Origin: Populus alba
Lineage: Eukaryota; Streptophyta; Magnoliopsida; Malpighiales; Salicaceae
Assembly: GCF_005239225.2 (NCBI RefSeq)
Contig: NC_133291.1
Coordinates: 2,418,001-2,482,000 of the forward strand
Direction of reading: 5' to 3'
Length of the DNA: 64,000 nt
Both the position numbers and the translations under genes were made by a program. Shown one piece after another: positions 49,312 through 62,634 of this stretch (the stretch's first letter is position 1; each line of letters begins with the position of its first letter). The notes under the pieces were generated by a model. The model was not told where the DNA came from, did not search any database, and saw only the letters and a program-made list of their open reading frames with translations.

Positions 49312-50695
49312 TAGGAGTGTTGAGAGGGCATCTTTAGGACGCCCTCAGTGGCAAATTCTTCCTTTGCCGTACTTTGTACCATAGTTGTATTTTTCAGTGG
49401 AATGATAGGGCAGGAGGCGGTTTCTTAATTCCGTCTTTTTGGTAAAAGTTATTTTAGGTGGCTGTAATATTTCAGCTATTTGTTGTATCTGATGGAAAAT
49501 ACAAAAATAATCTGTTGTTGGAAAGGGCAGCATCAATGCCCACCCCTCTTTCGTAAACCCATCCCAGAGACCGTAGGTCATATCTTCTTTTTATGACCTT
49601 AAAAGCTTGAAACCAGCATGCATGGTAAACCCGCCCCCACTCTTCGTTGCAAGACCATAAAAGAAGAAAAAAAAAATCAACGATATTAATATAACTGGCA
49701 ATAAAAGCTAAACTATTTCCAGCTGATTTAACTTGATGAGCTAAAAAGCTTGGGAGGCGACAGTAAACTTATAATGATATCAAGCTGAGAAGATATTGAT
49801 ATCAAGCAGGGGAAGCTGGGTTCAAAGACGCATCTGAGGTATCTTGTAATTGAATGCAAAATGGCTTCACGGGTTGAGAGATTTTCATTGCCTGGAAAAC
49901 CTTTTGAGTAGCCCAAGTGGCTTGACGCAAGATTCAACCATCAAATGCCATCCTGTAAATAAGGAATTTGTTCAGACTTCAGTCTAGGTTCAGAAAATAT
50001 GCCATCAAGTCTTCGTCCAATTAGAATCCGTCGAAGAAAGTTCTAGCAATATGCCTCTGCTACTAGAAATAAAGTTTCATGCAATGGAAATTGCTCACGT
50101 GAACATTCCTGCTCCCTGACTCTGGACGGCGGCTCAACCAATGGGATTTATGACTTGAAAGGTCCAATATTTGTGGAAAACGTTCAACTCGTGCAAAGAA
50201 AAGAAACGTTTAACAACGAAGATGGCAGGTCAGTGATTCAAAATGGATTCTCTATTGTGCGTTTCAACCTTTGCTCGAACCGCAGCAGGAAAGAGGTAGC
50301 CATTAAATTAGTCACCCATACAACCTTCATGTTTTGCCAGCCAGTTGATTGCAATGCTCTCAGCAGAACTATTTCACATCAGTTCTTCGGTTTCTGCTTG
50401 TGTACGTAAGATGGATGGGAGAGGTGCTGTAATTTTTATTACCTGCTACCAACAAAAAAAAAAACTGTGAGGAAAGTGTGAAGAAAGCTTTTTACATCTT
50501 AAAAATTGCAGCAGAATATTACTTCGCTAAAAAGATGGTGAGAAATTTTTTATAACAGACCATAAAGTCGTGGAGCACAAAATCACCAGAATAAAAAATA
50601 TCAACATTTTTCTTGTTTTTTGAGTGCATCTCATTAAAATTATCATCAACAACGGCCTATACCAAGATTATATCCTCTGGAAAGGGTTTTACAGT
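49312..50695. other. Intergenic between PWR and PUS5 (convergent 3' ends)
   Basis: Holds the 3' flanks of both genes and a decayed partial copy of PWR exon 4 (49885 to about 50045). An open frame at 50155-50409 on the plus strand has no recognised family. Confidence 0.5.
49885..50045 (+). pseudogene. Decayed fragment of POWERDRESS exon 4
   Basis: The segment TTGCCTGGAAAACC ... GTAGCCCAAGTGGCTTGACG, then CAAGATTCAACCA ... GTTCAGAAAATATG and CAAGTCTTCGTCCAATTAGA, tracks PWR bases 47938-48095 in order. It carries many substitutions, small indels and in-frame stops. It lies about 570 bases past the PWR stop in the same orientation, so it looks like a remnant of a partial tandem duplication. Confidence 0.8.
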
Positions 50696-53600
50696 TCATT
50701 GAATCCCAACCTCATTTTTGGTTGGGTGCGAGAGAACCAATTGATGTGCATGCAAGTAGTAGCCACAATCTCCTGGAACAGGTTTTGCTGGCCTCTCATA
50801 TCCTCTACAAGAAGTAAAATCAAATTCGTGGGATTCTGGATTTGATAAGAGGATAACACATGATTTCTGAATGACTGAGCTCAAAAACAAAACGACCAAA
50901 CAAAATAGCAAACACGATCAAAATGATAGCACAGAGAAGCTGCTGCAGGAGATATTTCTAGCTAATGAGAACTTGTTACATATAGGAGAAATTTATCAAG
51001 TCCTTTTGCTTCTGTTAGGCACATAATAGATGTTTCTTTGCTCCTCATATTCTTTCCTCTTGTCACTCAAGATAAGATTCATCTCGAGGAATGTCTCTTT
51101 TTGGTAACTGTGGCATATGACACACGTTAAGACTTGTTAATTCCATCAAAGATCTAATAATAGAGAAGGATTTGGATAAATCAATGCAAACGTGATTGAG
51201 GCTGGATTTAATATGAAGGTACACTTTGTTCTCAAGGTAAGGAGGAGAGATCTCTTATGTTGAAGATCAAACTCAACAAAAGCGGTCAAAGACCAATTAA
51301 CCTAGGTGAGCAGTGTCCAATCCCCCTTCAAAGCATTATGTCCTATGTTCAAAAGAAAACTCCCATATCTTAGCAAATATTAGCTTTCTGAAGGGCTGAA
51401 ATCTGCTGCTGATTATCAGACAACTTCCTTTTCCTCTGTCAAAAATATCACTACTAAGACTAGTGTCAATGTGGAGGAAAAAAGATAATGTGATGAAAGA
51501 ACCAAACCGTCTACATCTACATAAACAGAAATACATTTGTACCCGTCTTCAGCAAAACTCTCATCCTCATGTTCAGAATCAAAGCACATTGGTTGCCCTC
51601 CAACATCATAAAGAGGATCACCTGATAATTTACAAAAGCATGGTCAAACTTGTGCAATTAGATAGCTTAAACATTAGCTCCTTTAACTTCTGTACATATC
51701 AAATTAGCAACACTAAACCATAATAAACACTCTGAAGAGAAAAAGGGCTTTCATTCCCATATTTATTGCCTCATGAATCTTGACAAGGATGTAGACTTCC
51801 TTCTAAAACACAGTAAAAAAAAATATCAATGCTAAGGTTTACCCAGCAAAGGATGCCCTATGAAAGAAAGATGAATGCGAATTTGGTGTGGCCGTCCTGA
51901 TTCAATCTCGACCTGTTAAAACATATTAACAAGTACTTAAAGTTCAGCAAAGTTAAATGATGTTCCATATGCAGTTTATTACAAAGAGTGCCTTCCCTAA
52001 ATTTCTTCAGGTGTTGAATCACGGAAAGTTACTACATATGTGCATTAAGATTAATTCAAAATGTACAAAGTGAAGCATACAGGTACCTGGACTAATGTTT
52101 GGTTTAGTTGTGAATCTCTTTCCAGGACTTCAACTTTGCTCAAAGCTGGTTTACCTGGCTTGACCAATAGCAAGACATAAACAGGAGCAGAAATACATTT
52201 GAAATATAAAAGGATGATTTTCACTACAAAGAGTGGAATTACAATCACAGAAACATGGTGAAAATTACTGAGACTTGAAAACATATCTATACAATTTCTA
52301 TATACTTTTGAATTTTGTATAGTAACTAGAAATACTTCAGAGGGAAAACAAATCAGAGAAAATTTAATAAGGAAAAAATTTGATGAACCTGAGGGTGAAG
52401 CAACATACAGCCCTTTGGCCACTCCAGGGTAACGCATTGTTCCAATTGGCTGTTTGATGATAATCTACAATGCAAACAAGATCCTTATCATGTGAAGTTG
52501 TTTGCCGGGAGTGGTGAAATTTGACAGATGATTCTTCAAGTTTTCAGTATTATAAATACAAAATGAGTTTTCAGCATTATTGACACAAAACAATCAGTGC
52601 CAACCAGAGGAGAAATCACAGCATAACCTGGAGTGTACAAATGCTACAAACAGAAAAGGAAGCAAAAGGCAGTGGCTGAGCCAAGGTGTTACCTTATCCT
52701 GATTCAGTATCCCGTTCACCAGTGCTCGGTATATCTTTGAAATCTTCCTCGTTTTGCTCTGCTCCATGTTGGCATTGCTATAGATGAAGGAATCAAATAC
52801 GTTTTATCAGCGAAACATATTATGATAAGAAGGCGTGATGAACAATACTTAAAAAAGACTTTCACACAAACAGAAAGCTAGTAAGATGCATGGTTTAAAA
52901 GAAAAAAAACAATTGTTCCTTCAATTGCTCAAAGTTGTCAATCAGTTGCTGGTCTAGTGAACCGTCTAAGAAATCAATTGGATGCAGTTGCTCTAAATTC
53001 TGTATACAGAGATTAAGAGTGACAAAATGGTTATTTGGCTGAATCCAGTCAGCTGGATAGGTACAGTAAATAATAGCTTCATCATGTTTTTAGAGGATTG
53101 AAAGTCTCTTCCAATTCGTCTATGTCCACCTAAAGAAATCACAAAAAAAAAAAAAAAAAAACAGTAACCTGCTGCATTGGAAGCATTTAGCCTAGGGGAG
53201 TCCATTTCTTTCTTCGTTGCATCTTTCTCTTATATGTGAACATAGAACATAAAAGCTAGACAGGACAAGAAATAATCTTACGTCCAAAGTTTCATCCTCT
53301 TTTCAATTGACAATTCATATGTACTAAAACTAATAGTGATATCTTAATTTGGGTAAAACCAGATTTCAATTAGCCATGCAGAAAATTTCTTATTGTTCGA
53401 ACAGATGCTGAACCAGATAAGGAAGTTAATCTATGGCCACAGAAATAATAGGCACCTTGTAACTGACAGCCCCAAAGAAATATGAAATTTTTTAATGTAA
53501 AGTCAAAATTTTCATTGAGCAACAACTCTAGCTGGAAAAAGGCAAGATGAAACTCTGTTGACCTGCTGTCTCCAATAAGGGATGTCCCATCAGCAAAATA

Positions 53601-55177
53601 TGCAGCAAGGCTAGTTTTGGCTACCTTTGTCTTTGCGCAAAGTAGGATTCCTATAACTCAATTAGTAAGTGATCATCAACTCATAGAAAACTTCACAAGA
53701 AGAGCTGGTGTATTCCCAGTTACTTTATTAAAATCAAAAGAGCAGAGTTCAAAAGTGAAAGTTGTCAAGTAGAAAGAAGAATAAAATGCTGGATATTACT
53801 TGTGCAAAATAAAAACAAGAAGCAGTCATCATTTAACATCAATTTCTGGTTTACAACCATGACATTTAACTGTCACGCTATTATATCAAGAATTGTTTAT
53901 TCAGTTAAACCATGAAATTCACTAAAAGCTGCAATAAACAGAAGAAAATTAAAGTCAGATCTTTACTTCTCAGCATCTCTTATTTTCATACCAATGAAAA
54001 TTAGTTGTGTAAAGTAGTTCTCATTAGCGTGCTTCCTCCTCACTGATTAATGAAGTTTGAGAAGGAGTGCAGTTATCATTTTGCACATTTCCAAAATTTA
54101 GCCAGCCGTAAGCGGAGAAATAAAGTTATGGTCATTTATTCAGCACCAGCACACGCTGTTTAGCTAACCTGATGTACCCCTTCCCAGGCGATGAACCGGA
54201 ACAGGATGTGATCCTTGGATTGCTAGGGAAGAGCTGCCCTTGCTTGCCCTCCACTGGAGTTGCATTAAAACAGTGCGTTGCTGGAAAAGCCCTCCAGGTA
54301 AAACTTGAAGACCAGGTGGCTTGTTCAAAGCAATCTGAACATTTAAGCATTGTTCCAAAAAAATCAGCCAAACATAAACACACAAAAAACACCTATAACC
54401 AAAAGTAATCAATACCCACTGTATGTAAAACATTTACCATGTCATCATCTTCATATAAAACTTGAAGCAAGTACGGAGCATCGGGCTCTCTCCATGGAAG
54501 CCTATGATAGACCAATTCCATACCATCCCTAAACAAAATTTCATTTTTTTCCCGACAATCATAATCTCTTCCCACACCAAAAACAAAATGTGCTAGCACA
54601 AAGTAACCACATTTTAAAAAAAAAGACAATTGGCTTTGAACACAAACCCACCTAAGGATTGCTTTGGGCTCTTTAACAACTTCACCATCGATTGTTATCT
54701 GCAGCCAAAAACAAAAACCCGTCTCGAATAATTACTCAATGGTCCATTACATTGCCAAAAAAATGTGAAAAATTCACCATTTCTTTGTTTTTTGTGGAGG
54801 GTGAACCTGTCCATTGTGTATCCTCTGCAACCAACTGTTTCAGTATCAGTACGTAAACCCAATAAAAAAATAATCAAAAGCAAACAGATTTCTTGAGAGA
54901 GAATTGATTACCCTTGTAAGGGAGCAGAATTCTTGTGCTTGGAAGAGTAGAAGTGTATCAGAGTCAATCCTGTAGTTAAATAATTAATTATTGATTAGCA
55001 GAGATGAGTAGTGAATGAATAAAAATAAAATAGAAATTAATAGCTAAAAAAAATAAAGAGAGGACCAGAATCGGAGGAGGTGGAGACGGCGTCGTTGTAG
55101 AACAAGCCGTCGTTAAGATCAGGCCAAGGTGACCCGAAAGAACAAAGCGGTGATGTGCTGTTGTTGCTGCACAACAT
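50696..55177 (-). CDS. PUS5: RNA pseudouridine synthase 5 (RluA family)
   Basis: Thirteen exons: 55066-55177, 54912-54969, 54807-54834, 54652-54698, 54438-54528, 54169-54334, 53563-53650, 52693-52777, 52389-52464, 52087-52154, 51843-51912, 51543-51621, 50696-50804. Phases are all consistent and give 358 aa. An S4-like segment (GWLQRIHNGQITIDGEVV, about 57-75) precedes the synthase domain with NKPPGLQVLPGG, HRLGRGTSG (160-168), KISKIYRAL and GRPHQIRIH (279-287). Family members isomerise uridine in rRNA or tRNA, and the S4-like part would bind RNA. In the RluA motif HRLDxxTSG the catalytic Asp is here Gly163 (codon GGA). My recollection is that Arabidopsis PUS5 also reads HRLGRGTSG, so this may be ancestral rather than decay. 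The C-terminus is somewhat shorter than in Arabidopsis. The third exon is only 28 nt. Confidence 0.93.
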
Positions 55178-57701
55178 TTCTTTCTGTACGGTCTGTTTCA
55201 GTTTTGGTTGCTAAAAGCAAAAATCTTAGCAGCAGCTTTTTTTCCTTCGTGGGGGTGTTTGATCTTGTATCTGTTATTGTTTTAAAAAATATATTTTTAA
55301 AAATATATATTAAAAAAATATTTTTAACATTAATATATTTAAAAAAAAAAAAAAAAAAATCTAGTCCGTCTCTAAACAGGATTTGGCTGCCTTCTAATAC
55401 AACTATTTTTTTTAGTTAATAAAATAATTGTGGTTATTTGTTTTTAATTAGTTTTGCTTTTACCGTTGTTAAAAATGATTTCTCTTTCTTCTTTTATTTT
55501 CTCCTTTTTTCATTATTGAAAGCCTTTTTTAACTTGAATTTATGGAATTATTTTATATAAGTCTTAATTATAAGTTTTTTTTTCAACTAATTTTAATTAA
55601 TGAAAAAAAATAGTTTGAATTCCTTTGCAGTTGAATTAGGTCGTCACCACGACACCTGTTCTATAATTGAGATAAACACGGATAAAATGATATATTTCTA
55701 ATATAAAAAAAAAATAACTCAAAGTATTAAAAAAAAAAAACTTGATATGTAAAAATTTACGGGGATAATTTAAAAAAAAAATTTATAGTTTGATTTAAAT
55801 TTATTTTTTCTTTATACTTTCACAGATTATAGTTTTCATAATATAATTTATATGTTAAATAACAGTTTATATTATTAACAATGCATTTTATTTGAATTTT
55901 TATTTGATTTCAGGATATAAAATATAATTTATAAAAATATAAAAAAATAAATTTAAATTAAACTATAAAAGTAGAATTTAAATTAAACCAAAACACATTG
56001 TTTTTGTAATTATCCCAAATCTAAATTAAATATAGTTTTTGAATAATTTAGCTTTATTTTATATAAACCTTATATTAAAAAAAATATTATTTTACCTTAA
56101 TTTCAGTTTTTATTACTCAACCACGTCCTTTTAATTATATTTATAAGACCTAATTTAGAGGTTGGCTTGTAGATCGATCTAGGCTATGATATTAAGTTGT
56201 TTTTAGAAAATTAATAGGGGGGGATTGTAAAAAGCCCGGATTTAAGGTTTCACTCTGTTGAAAGGGGATCCTTTTAATAAAACAACTTGGGATTTGTAAT
56301 TATGTTGCCGTAGCTTTATGGAGCAACGGATGAAAGAACAAGAAAACAAAGGCTACGCCAACAGCAATGGCACCCAGCGAGCCACCTGACCTGACAAGAT
56401 TCAAAAAATGGAACCCCAGGTCCAGTCTGGTCATTTCCGGTGAGTATACAATTTGACCTGTGGTCATAAATTACGCAGTGAAAGATTGATTTTTAACATT
56501 CTCTGTTATGAACACATCCATAGTTTGCTGGTTAAAGACATTTATTGGCGACTGCTGTAAAGAGTGCCAGAATGGCTCTGTTCTTGATTTGAACAGGCAC
56601 AAATTTCCTTTTGGTTTTAAGCTTTTGGTGGTATGGCATAGATGTGGATAGAAGTTGAGTTATATAGACGTCCTGGAATCCAAATGGTACAATAGCTGCT
56701 AAGAGATTCACAGAAATGATATTTTTCTCTATTAAATTCCCTCATGGGGATTTAATTATAAATAAAAAATAATTACCTGCTCCCCAATGACAGACTGAAG
56801 GGATAAATATTAAGTGGTTTGCCATTCCATGATCAAACATAAAATTGCCAACCTTAGGAGCTCAGCTTTGATTCTCAGTACACTTGGCGGTGCCTCTCGT
56901 GATAATTCTTCCCAGTAGTATACCGGAGAAAAGATCCATCAAGAGGTGTGTGCAATCAACACAAACACCCTTTAATTTCAAAATTCTTAATACGCTATTG
57001 ACCATACTCACTCTTTCTTTCTTTTTTAACAGGTAAACATATAGAGTAGTGTCGGTGGTGTCTTGGATATTTTTTTTTATAAATGGAGTTGAGTGCATTG
57101 AGTTTTTGATATTAAAAAAAAGAAGAGGAAATATCCTGCCATTGATAAAGATTCGGAGATTTGACACAAGCAGCAGTGTTCAACCGGTCACAATCGGCAC
57201 CACAAACCCTACAGTATAAAATGCTGGCGCACGCGCCGACCAGGCCATTACAACTCGGCAAAGAACAAACCACAGTTCAAAGTTCAAACCCAATATAAAC
57301 TAATGGGTTGAATCAAAGCAATTAGCTGACCCGCTCCCATGCGCCATTGCAGCAACTACAACGAAACTATCAGCCAGGTTTTGTTGAAAATTCCACAGTT
57401 GTTATTATATTGTTACTAATTAATTCAGCCCCTTTCAATTCGCATGGATGCAATCCTGTTTATTGAAATGAAAACCAAGATTTCATGAATCAGGTCGAGA
57501 CAAAAATTTGACTGAACAATAATAAATCACTCATTATTTATATATTTTTATTCCTTCTATAGCCGGAATCAGGTCTTTACAGGAAAGGGAACAACAACAA
57601 TCATGGAAAACAAGGAATAGGCAAACGCCCTTTGTTGGAAACAAGGAATTACAATCATGTAAAAGCACCAAGATGGGGCGAACAACAGTGCCAAGACAGA
57701 A
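55178..57701. other. Intergenic between PUS5 and the uncharacterised gene
   Basis: Bases 55260-56220 are very AT-rich. Bases 56300-57700 have balanced composition with only short open frames; 57541-57701 is likely 3' UTR of the next minus-strand gene. No gene recognised. Confidence 0.45.
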
Positions 57702-59258
57702 TTAGCAGAATATGTCAGCTGCTGAAGATGAGTTTCCGGCCATCTGAAGGGAAACTGGATATTGCACCAGAGAACCGCAATGTCCACTATTAACAGCAAT
57801 AACTTGCAACTGACTTAAGCTACTAGCAGGTGTTTCAGTGAGAGGCATTCCCTTGGCACCCACTGCAGGTGTTTCAGTGAGAGGTATTCCCTTGGCAGCC
57901 ACTCCCTTCAGCCGGTATCGCTCTGCCCGAGATCCAATAACCTGTCCTAATATAGATGCTCCAATGGTAAATGCCATGGCTGACTTTGGCATCAATATGG
58001 ATTTCCTAAGCATGGCTATGAAAGGAACTGCAGCATGGACAGCAGCAAACCATGATGGTGAAAATTTTTTGGTGTGCTCCCTCCATATTCCTAAAGGAAC
58101 ATTTGCTGCCATACCCAACATCCCAATCACAAGTATCTTTTCAGGTAAGGGTTGTGGCCGAAGGTTCTTTGCAAAGGCAGTTTGTGATATAGCTGCTCGG
58201 GCTGCAACTATTGCAGGTGGGCACTTGAATTTCATGCCTGGAGGGGGTTTCAGAACCTTCGCCACAAGTGGCAGGACACCACTAACTGCCCGAAATGATT
58301 TCGCAATAGGGCAGTTTCCAGTTTGCAGCCACTCATTGCTCAATGCCTCGTGCTTTGAGTGTCCTCCCTGAAACATCATTATAAAAACTTGTCAATTTAA
58401 AGTTCCAAAATATGTTTTTCATCATATATGTTATGAACTTCTGATGGAATTTTTTGTCAGTCTAAAAATCAACATTCATTTACCTGTGAAGATGACTCTT
58501 TCTTGGATGAATTGGAGTTTTTCTTCTGATTATTCCACTTCTTAGAAAATGCATCAAAACTGAAGGGTCCCCCAGCTCCAAAGGATGAAAGACTGATGGT
58601 GGCCGCCTTTGCAGCTAAAGGATTGAACTCCGGTGCAGTAGGCCGAGGTTCTACTTTCTCGGAATGTGAGAATGATCTTTCAGAAAGTGGGACTACTCCA
58701 TCATGCCCATGGAATAGCCTAAATGTCATATCAAAATTGGGACCATCTTCAAAAATCGGACCCTTACCTGCGCGTACCTGGCAAAGATTGATCAAAATTT
58801 TAGTTGAATGTGCCAGAGCAATCAACCAATTTCAATTAAGCTGGTCGGGATCTGATTGTCCAAGTGAAAATTATACTATTGAGATGGTTATGATATCAGA
58901 TTAAGGTAAGAGAGGCAAGCCCAGGTTCTACATTTATTGGTTTCATACTAAGCCAGGCTAGCTCCAAGTAACATACAACCTTTTGGTTCTCAAAGGAATT
59001 CCTAATAGAAATGCACAAAGTATAATAAAACAGTAAAACAGTACCCGATCTAATACCCTACCAGGACTCAGATATAGAAGAAGCTTACATTTAAGCAAAA
59101 ATGAGAAAAAATAGAAAACTTACAGGCATAGGGAAAGGCATGGATGGAGAAAACGAAAAATTAGTAGGCTCATTAATGTTTTTCAAAAAGGGACACCTTT
59201 GGATGTCCAGTTGAGAAGATGCAAGATCCTCATTTAGACCTCTGAAGAAAAAGCCCAT
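57702..59258 (-). CDS. Plant-specific protein of unknown function with hydrophobic C-terminal half
   Basis: I do not recognise the family. Three coding exons: 59124-59258, 58484-58777, 57702-58367, all phase 0, giving 364 aa. A leader intron fits 59281-60087 (AAGAG/gtatgg, tgtgcag/ATAACC). The first exon starts MGFFFRGLNED and contains IQRCPFLKNINEPTNFSF. The second carries GPIFEDGPNFDMTFRLFHG and ends in a Lys/Ser/Asn-rich stretch. The third has an amphipathic to hydrophobic region with possible spans at about 221-238, 244-263 and 272-288, then a duplicated 13-residue unit (302-327) and a Ser/Gly-rich end. Possible membrane or organelle association is inferred only from hydrophobicity. The clean splice sites and sustained coding bias argue that it is a real gene. 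Confidence 0.8.
57826..57903 (-). repeat. 39 bp in-frame tandem repeat within the uncharacterised gene
   Basis: Two adjacent 39 bp units encode KGIPLTETPAVGA and KGMPLTETPASSL-type segments, so the copy number can change without breaking the frame. Confidence 0.85.
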
Positions 59259-60340
59259 CTTTGTCAGAAATCAAGGTTATCTGCACAAAAAGAGGAAAGA
59301 GCATGAAGATAAATGCCTTCATCATCTTCTGAACTAGAAAGGGTAAGCCTCTAAACATGAAATCAAACTCTCAAAACAATGTTAGAATAAAAATTGACCA
59401 CGAGCAATATCGCAAAGCAACTATTGATCATATAAACCAATAATCGAGATTGTACACCAGCCCCAGAAACTGAAGAAAAATGTACAAGATTGTGATTGCA
59501 AAGTGTACGATCATGTGCCCAGTAAACACAAACAATTCAATAAATCACCAGGTTAGCTGCAAAATATAAAATTTAACAAAGAGAGAAACATCAATGACAT
59601 CCAGTATTTGAAATCATGAAAAATACAAGACCATATACACATAGATACAGTTCGATTATATAGCAACAAAATCCCATATCAAACATTCATCACTACAACC
59701 GATTACATTCGTAAAAACAGAACATAACTCTTGGGAAAGAATAAAACTAAACAAAACCTTACATCATCTGACAGCTCCACAGATCACTACACAAAGCTTT
59801 TATTACAAGAGCTACAGAGTATTCATCATTAAAAAAAAAAAAAAAAAAAAAAAAAACTGACTTCACCCAAAAATAATAGAACCCATCTGACTTCCAGAAA
59901 AACCCATCAGTGTTTTTTTATTTAAACCTTTAAATTATCAAACTTCAGCAAACTATTAAACCTCCAAAATCAACAAAGCTCAATTAAAATGAAAGAAAAC
60001 AAAACACGGAGCAATGCAAAAAAAAAAACCCGTAAGAAACAAAGATCTAAAAACTGAAAGAAAGCAAAAAACTTTATGATGCCATACCTCTTATTCAAAT
60101 ATTACAGTTCAAACCCAGAAATCAAAAGACAGAGAAGGGAGGAAAAAAGGGTTATTCTGTTTTGAGAGATTGAAGAGACAGAGAAAGGAATCAAAGTTGG
60201 GGTCTCATAGGAATAAAGGAGGGAGTAAACGACGACGTGGTGAACACACGTCTTGGATGTAAGAGCGTTGTTAATGTCAAGGTTGGAATGGTTTGGTGAG
60301 GTCAAAGATGGTAGATGTAGAATTCATGGAGAGAGAGAGC
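59259..60340 (-). other. Leader exon and leader intron of the uncharacterised gene
   Basis: The probable non-coding first exon lies at about 60088-60330 and the leader intron at 59281-60087. A poly-A tract of about 25 bases sits at 59830-59856. Confidence 0.5.
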
Positions 60341-62298
60341 AGCCGTCTTATTAAAAAATCAAATAAATATGCGTCTTGATTCTTTTTTATTACCGTGAAT
60401 TTCCCTCCACTTATAATGGAGAAAAATGCATGATAGGTCACGGCTAATAATTAACCTCAGCCATACATTTCAACTTTTGTCTTTCTTTCTCGAAGTAGTT
60501 TCATTATAAAATCTGTGATCAATCAAAAGTATTTTCAAGTTTTTTTTATGTAAAAAAAGGTATTTTTATTTGATATTTAACTTTAGTTGTTTTCTGTCCA
60601 TAATCAGAAAATATTTTTTCTATCTTCCCAGCATAATAAATTCGAAATCAATAGATAACTATTATGTGTTTGGTAATTTTTTTATTATTATTAACATGGG
60701 TGTCCGGACAAGCTTGCGTGCACTTTGATTAATTTCACGAGCTCTAAAACTAACGACCATATAAGTCTCAAATGATCATCATATTAGAAATCATATATCT
60801 CGAACCTGAAACCATAAGAGAATCAAATATTTTAATCTCAAATTCTTACTTCTGGGACACCTACTAGATGATTTGTGTTAAGTAAACTGTATATAATAGG
60901 TCAAAACAGTTTTTTTTTATATAAAAAAGCAATTTAATTTAAATAATTCTAAAAAAACAATGTAAAATTTGAATGATATTTTAACAATTCATTAGTGATT
61001 GAAAAAAAAATGAATTTTAATTCATCTACTTCAATCTAGAGACTTTATAATTTTTTGAAATAGATTCTGAAATTTTTAAATCATGATCATAGAACCACTT
61101 CTCTATAAATAATACCATGCTCTTGGTTTTGCTGGAGGTTAGTGACAAGGTAATTGACGAATTATGCAACTCTAGTTGATTTTCAAGTAGCTTCAATCGT
61201 GCATTTTAATAATTAATATTTTACATTATTTATTTGATCCTAATTTATTCTGCCATGGAAATAATATTCGTAGTCCGTACAACATTGTTTTAAAAAAAGT
61301 GTCGATGCATGAAGCGTGTGGTGGAGTTGTTGAGATTTTAAAGGAAATTCTCAACGCTCATTTTGACGTGTTGTGTCACGTGTGCGCTAATTTAACTCAT
61401 TTAACCATCCATAATCTCCACTAGCTTCCTTTTTTTATTATTTTTTTTATAGGCAAATCCCCACACGAGCTCCAAATGACTTATTAGCTGGGTAAATATA
61501 TTTACAGCTTCAGTGGATATTGTTTAAAATATTTTTTTATTTAAAAATATATTAAAATAATATATTTTATTTTTATTTTTTAAAAAAAATTAATATATTA
61601 AAATGATTTGAAAATATTAAAAAAAATTAACCAAAAAAATATAAAATTAAAAAAAAAACACAATTTTAACCTCATATCTGTCACTAAAGCTAATAAATTT
61701 TTAAATAATTTATTTGGATATCTATTTCATCGGAAAGTCAAAAATATTAATATTAAATACATTAAAATAAAAATGATTATTAAATTATTTTTTTCTATTG
61801 AATTGCATATAAAAAAAACATACTAATACTATTAAAAACCATATCAATAATTTAGCTTGGCGTCACCATCTACCTTTGCAATCCATGAGAGAAAGACAAA
61901 CATTACGACCGGCACCGTGCAAGCAAATTCACCACGTGGGCCTATATTACAATTCAGAAGCTAAGTATGGCCAGCGTCTGACATGAAAGAAGAAAAGACA
62001 AGAAAAGAAAAGGACAGAACGTGGGTGGTTGAGTATGATTAAAAAAAAAAAAAAGGCTAAAAAATAAAATAAAAAGTAAAACACTGTTTAACCACAGTAC
62101 CAAACAGTAAAGCAGAATGAAACATGCGGCCAAGTTTGTCTCTACAGAAAGTTGACAAAACTGCCATCAGCTGCTGATCTGAAAACCAGAGGCCAAGACT
62201 CAGAACTTAAAAAGAATAAATGCCAATTTGTAGACACAGAGGTCCTGAAGCATGTCTTTCACAAATTGCTGCAGAAAGACAAAGTAATAATGAGACAG
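60341..62298. other. Intergenic, no gene seen
   Basis: AT-rich throughout, with decayed MITE-like sequence at 61515-61640. Short open frames are low in complexity. Confidence 0.45.
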
Positions 62299-62503
62299 CC
62301 CGTTTGGCATTGCTGCCGGCGTTTTGTAAAAATTCAATTTTTTTTTTTTTTTTGCTAAAATTAAGTGATAGTTGTACTTTCTGGATCGTTTTGATGTGCT
62401 GATTTCAAAAATGATTTTTAAAAAATAAAAAAACATCATTTGCATGCTTTTCGGCACGAAAAGCTATTTGAAAAGCAACCGCTACCACACTGCCAAACAC
62501 GCT
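62299..62503. mobile_element. Small MITE family B, copy 3 (about 205 bp)
   Basis: It begins CCCGTTTGGCATTGCTGCCG and ends CTACCACACTGCCAAACACG, an imperfect inverted pair. The core TTTTGATGTGCTGATTTCAA, AAAACATCATTTGCATG and TTCGGCACGAAAAGC is shared with the other two copies. It is the best preserved of the three. Confidence 0.8.
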
Positions 62504-62634
62504 AAGAGAAGGAGAAGATTAAATACTTCTAGACTAAAATTCAACATAGATAATGAATAAATAGCAACAGGAAATCCAAAATCAAGCATTTCATATAGTC
62601 CAAAGATGATCTTGGTGGCAGCTTGGCCGATTAA

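Noticed and set aside
57838..58371. 177-codon plus-strand ORF
   Set aside because: It is antisense to the third exon of the uncharacterised gene, whose frame is supported by splice sites and exon phase.
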